A stretch of 64,000 nt of DNA from Alphaproteobacteria bacterium (GTDB lineage: Bacteria > Pseudomonadota > Alphaproteobacteria > Rhizobiales > Rhizobiaceae), in assembly GCA_018823835.1 (NCBI GenBank), contig JAHJHT010000002.1, forward strand, positions 496,001 to 560,000, given 5' to 3'. Shown in pieces: positions 63,737 to 64,000 of the stretch (within the stretch, counting starts at the first letter, position 1; each line of letters begins with the position of its first letter). Below the pieces are notes generated by a model, which was not told the origin of the DNA, did no database searches, and worked only from the letters and a program-made list of their open reading frames with translations. Made by a program: the position numbers and the translations under genes.

Positions 63737-64000
63737 TCAGGCCGTCACATAGACGAGTATGGCGAGGTAGGTCAGGTTGTGCAGAAGCTGGTCGACGCCG
63801 ATGGCGTTCCAGAAGCGGGCGCCCTCGCGGATATCGCAGCGCCTGACGACCTGCTCCTTCACCCAGTCGATATGGTAGTGAACCACGAACTCGGCGACGA
63901 GCACCGTCAGGATGACGGAAGGCGACGGCATCACCGCCAGCAGCGCGATGAAGGTGCCGGTGACGTGGGAGCCGGCATGGACGAGGCCGCCCGGCGCGCC
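63737..64000 (-). CDS. DUF3307-like membrane protein, C-terminal part
   Basis: The frame is open to the last base of the window, so the true start lies beyond it; at least 87 codons are visible. The sequence holds a helix with His (GGLVHAGSHVTGTFIALLAV), a second helix running into LVAEFVVHYHIDWVKEQVVR, and a third near the C-terminus (VDQLLHNLTYLAILVYVTA). The E-x-x-x-H-x-x-x-D-W-x-K arrangement is that of DUF3307 membrane proteins of unknown function. It is convergent with the oxidoreductase gene; a short GCGGCC/GGCCGC hairpin lies in the gap at 63714-63729. Confidence 0.65.
   Translation of the reverse strand, partial: GAPGGLVHAGSHVTGTFIALLAVMPSPSVILTVLVAEFVVHYHIDWVKEQVVRRCDIREGARFWNAIGVDQLLHNLTYLAILVYVTA

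Noticed and set aside
1-64000. tRNA, rRNA, integrase, toxin-antitoxin or prophage genes
   Set aside because: None were recognised on reading the sequence; composition and gene order look like stable chromosome throughout.

Overview
The window is GC-rich, densely packed DNA from an alphaproteobacterium, most likely a Rhizobiales member of the Mesorhizobium/Phyllobacteriaceae type. The grounds are a 434-residue rhizobial PncB, many ABC operons for solutes and sugars, a double-domain ALDH16-type dehydrogenase beside deoC, and rhizobial intergenic palindromic elements (RIME-like) inside operons. No rRNA, tRNA, CRISPR array, transposase or phage gene was seen. The sequence reads as ordinary chromosome, with both end genes cut by the window.

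Layout. 0-8.8 kb: the end of an FGGY pentulose kinase, three membrane transporters (EamA, MFS, MATE), an agmatinase-type ureohydrolase, nicotinate phosphoribosyltransferase (pncB) and an unusual polytopic membrane protein. 8.8-27.4 kb: the most striking region. It holds a LivKHMGF-type ABC importer, nicotinamidase (pncA), a tightly overlapping operon [FAD subunit - fused 2Fe-2S/molybdenum hydroxylase - 6-hydroxynicotinate-reductase-like Fe-S protein - UPF0280 (ApbE superfamily) - DUF1185/AA_synth - MarR regulator], a HyuA/HyuB (5-oxoprolinase-type) pair, and a ferredoxin-NADP reductase. Together these suggest a reductive nicotinamide/nicotinate catabolic route: nicotinamide to nicotinate, to 6-hydroxynicotinate, to tetrahydro-6-oxonicotinate, then ring opening. 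Three promoters in this region carry the same TTTGYAYAC site next to the -10 box. 27.4-32.6 kb: a MAPEG protein, deoC, ALDH16 and an FAH-family hydrolase.

32.7-42.2 kb: a divergent amino-sugar locus. A MurQ-like etherase and a four-gene sugar ABC transporter lie on the minus strand. A BadF/BadG-type kinase, a GntR/UTRA regulator, an SIS-domain NagB-II-type deaminase and NagA lie on the plus strand. Paired TGGTAT sites spaced 11 bp apart sit on both sides of the divergent promoter. 42.2-44.7 kb: LysR and a DHA2-type MFS exporter. 44.7-50.5 kb: a two-gene operon of large secreted proteins, one propeller-like and one with four DUF11-like domains and a Cys-rich C-terminal repeat array. The two proteins share a cysteine-containing domain.

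51-56 kb: cspA and three small genes, a proline-racemase-family protein lacking both canonical cysteines, and a YCII/ECF42 sigma-factor pair with SRPBCC and VOC proteins. 56-63.7 kb: a LacI-controlled sugar ABC transporter operon with a sugar-phosphate-isomerase-like TIM barrel and a Gfo/Idh/MocA oxidoreductase, with two CTGTAACGTT-type operators 274 bp apart. The window ends inside a DUF3307-like membrane protein. All functional calls come from reading translated motifs and gene order; no database search was run.
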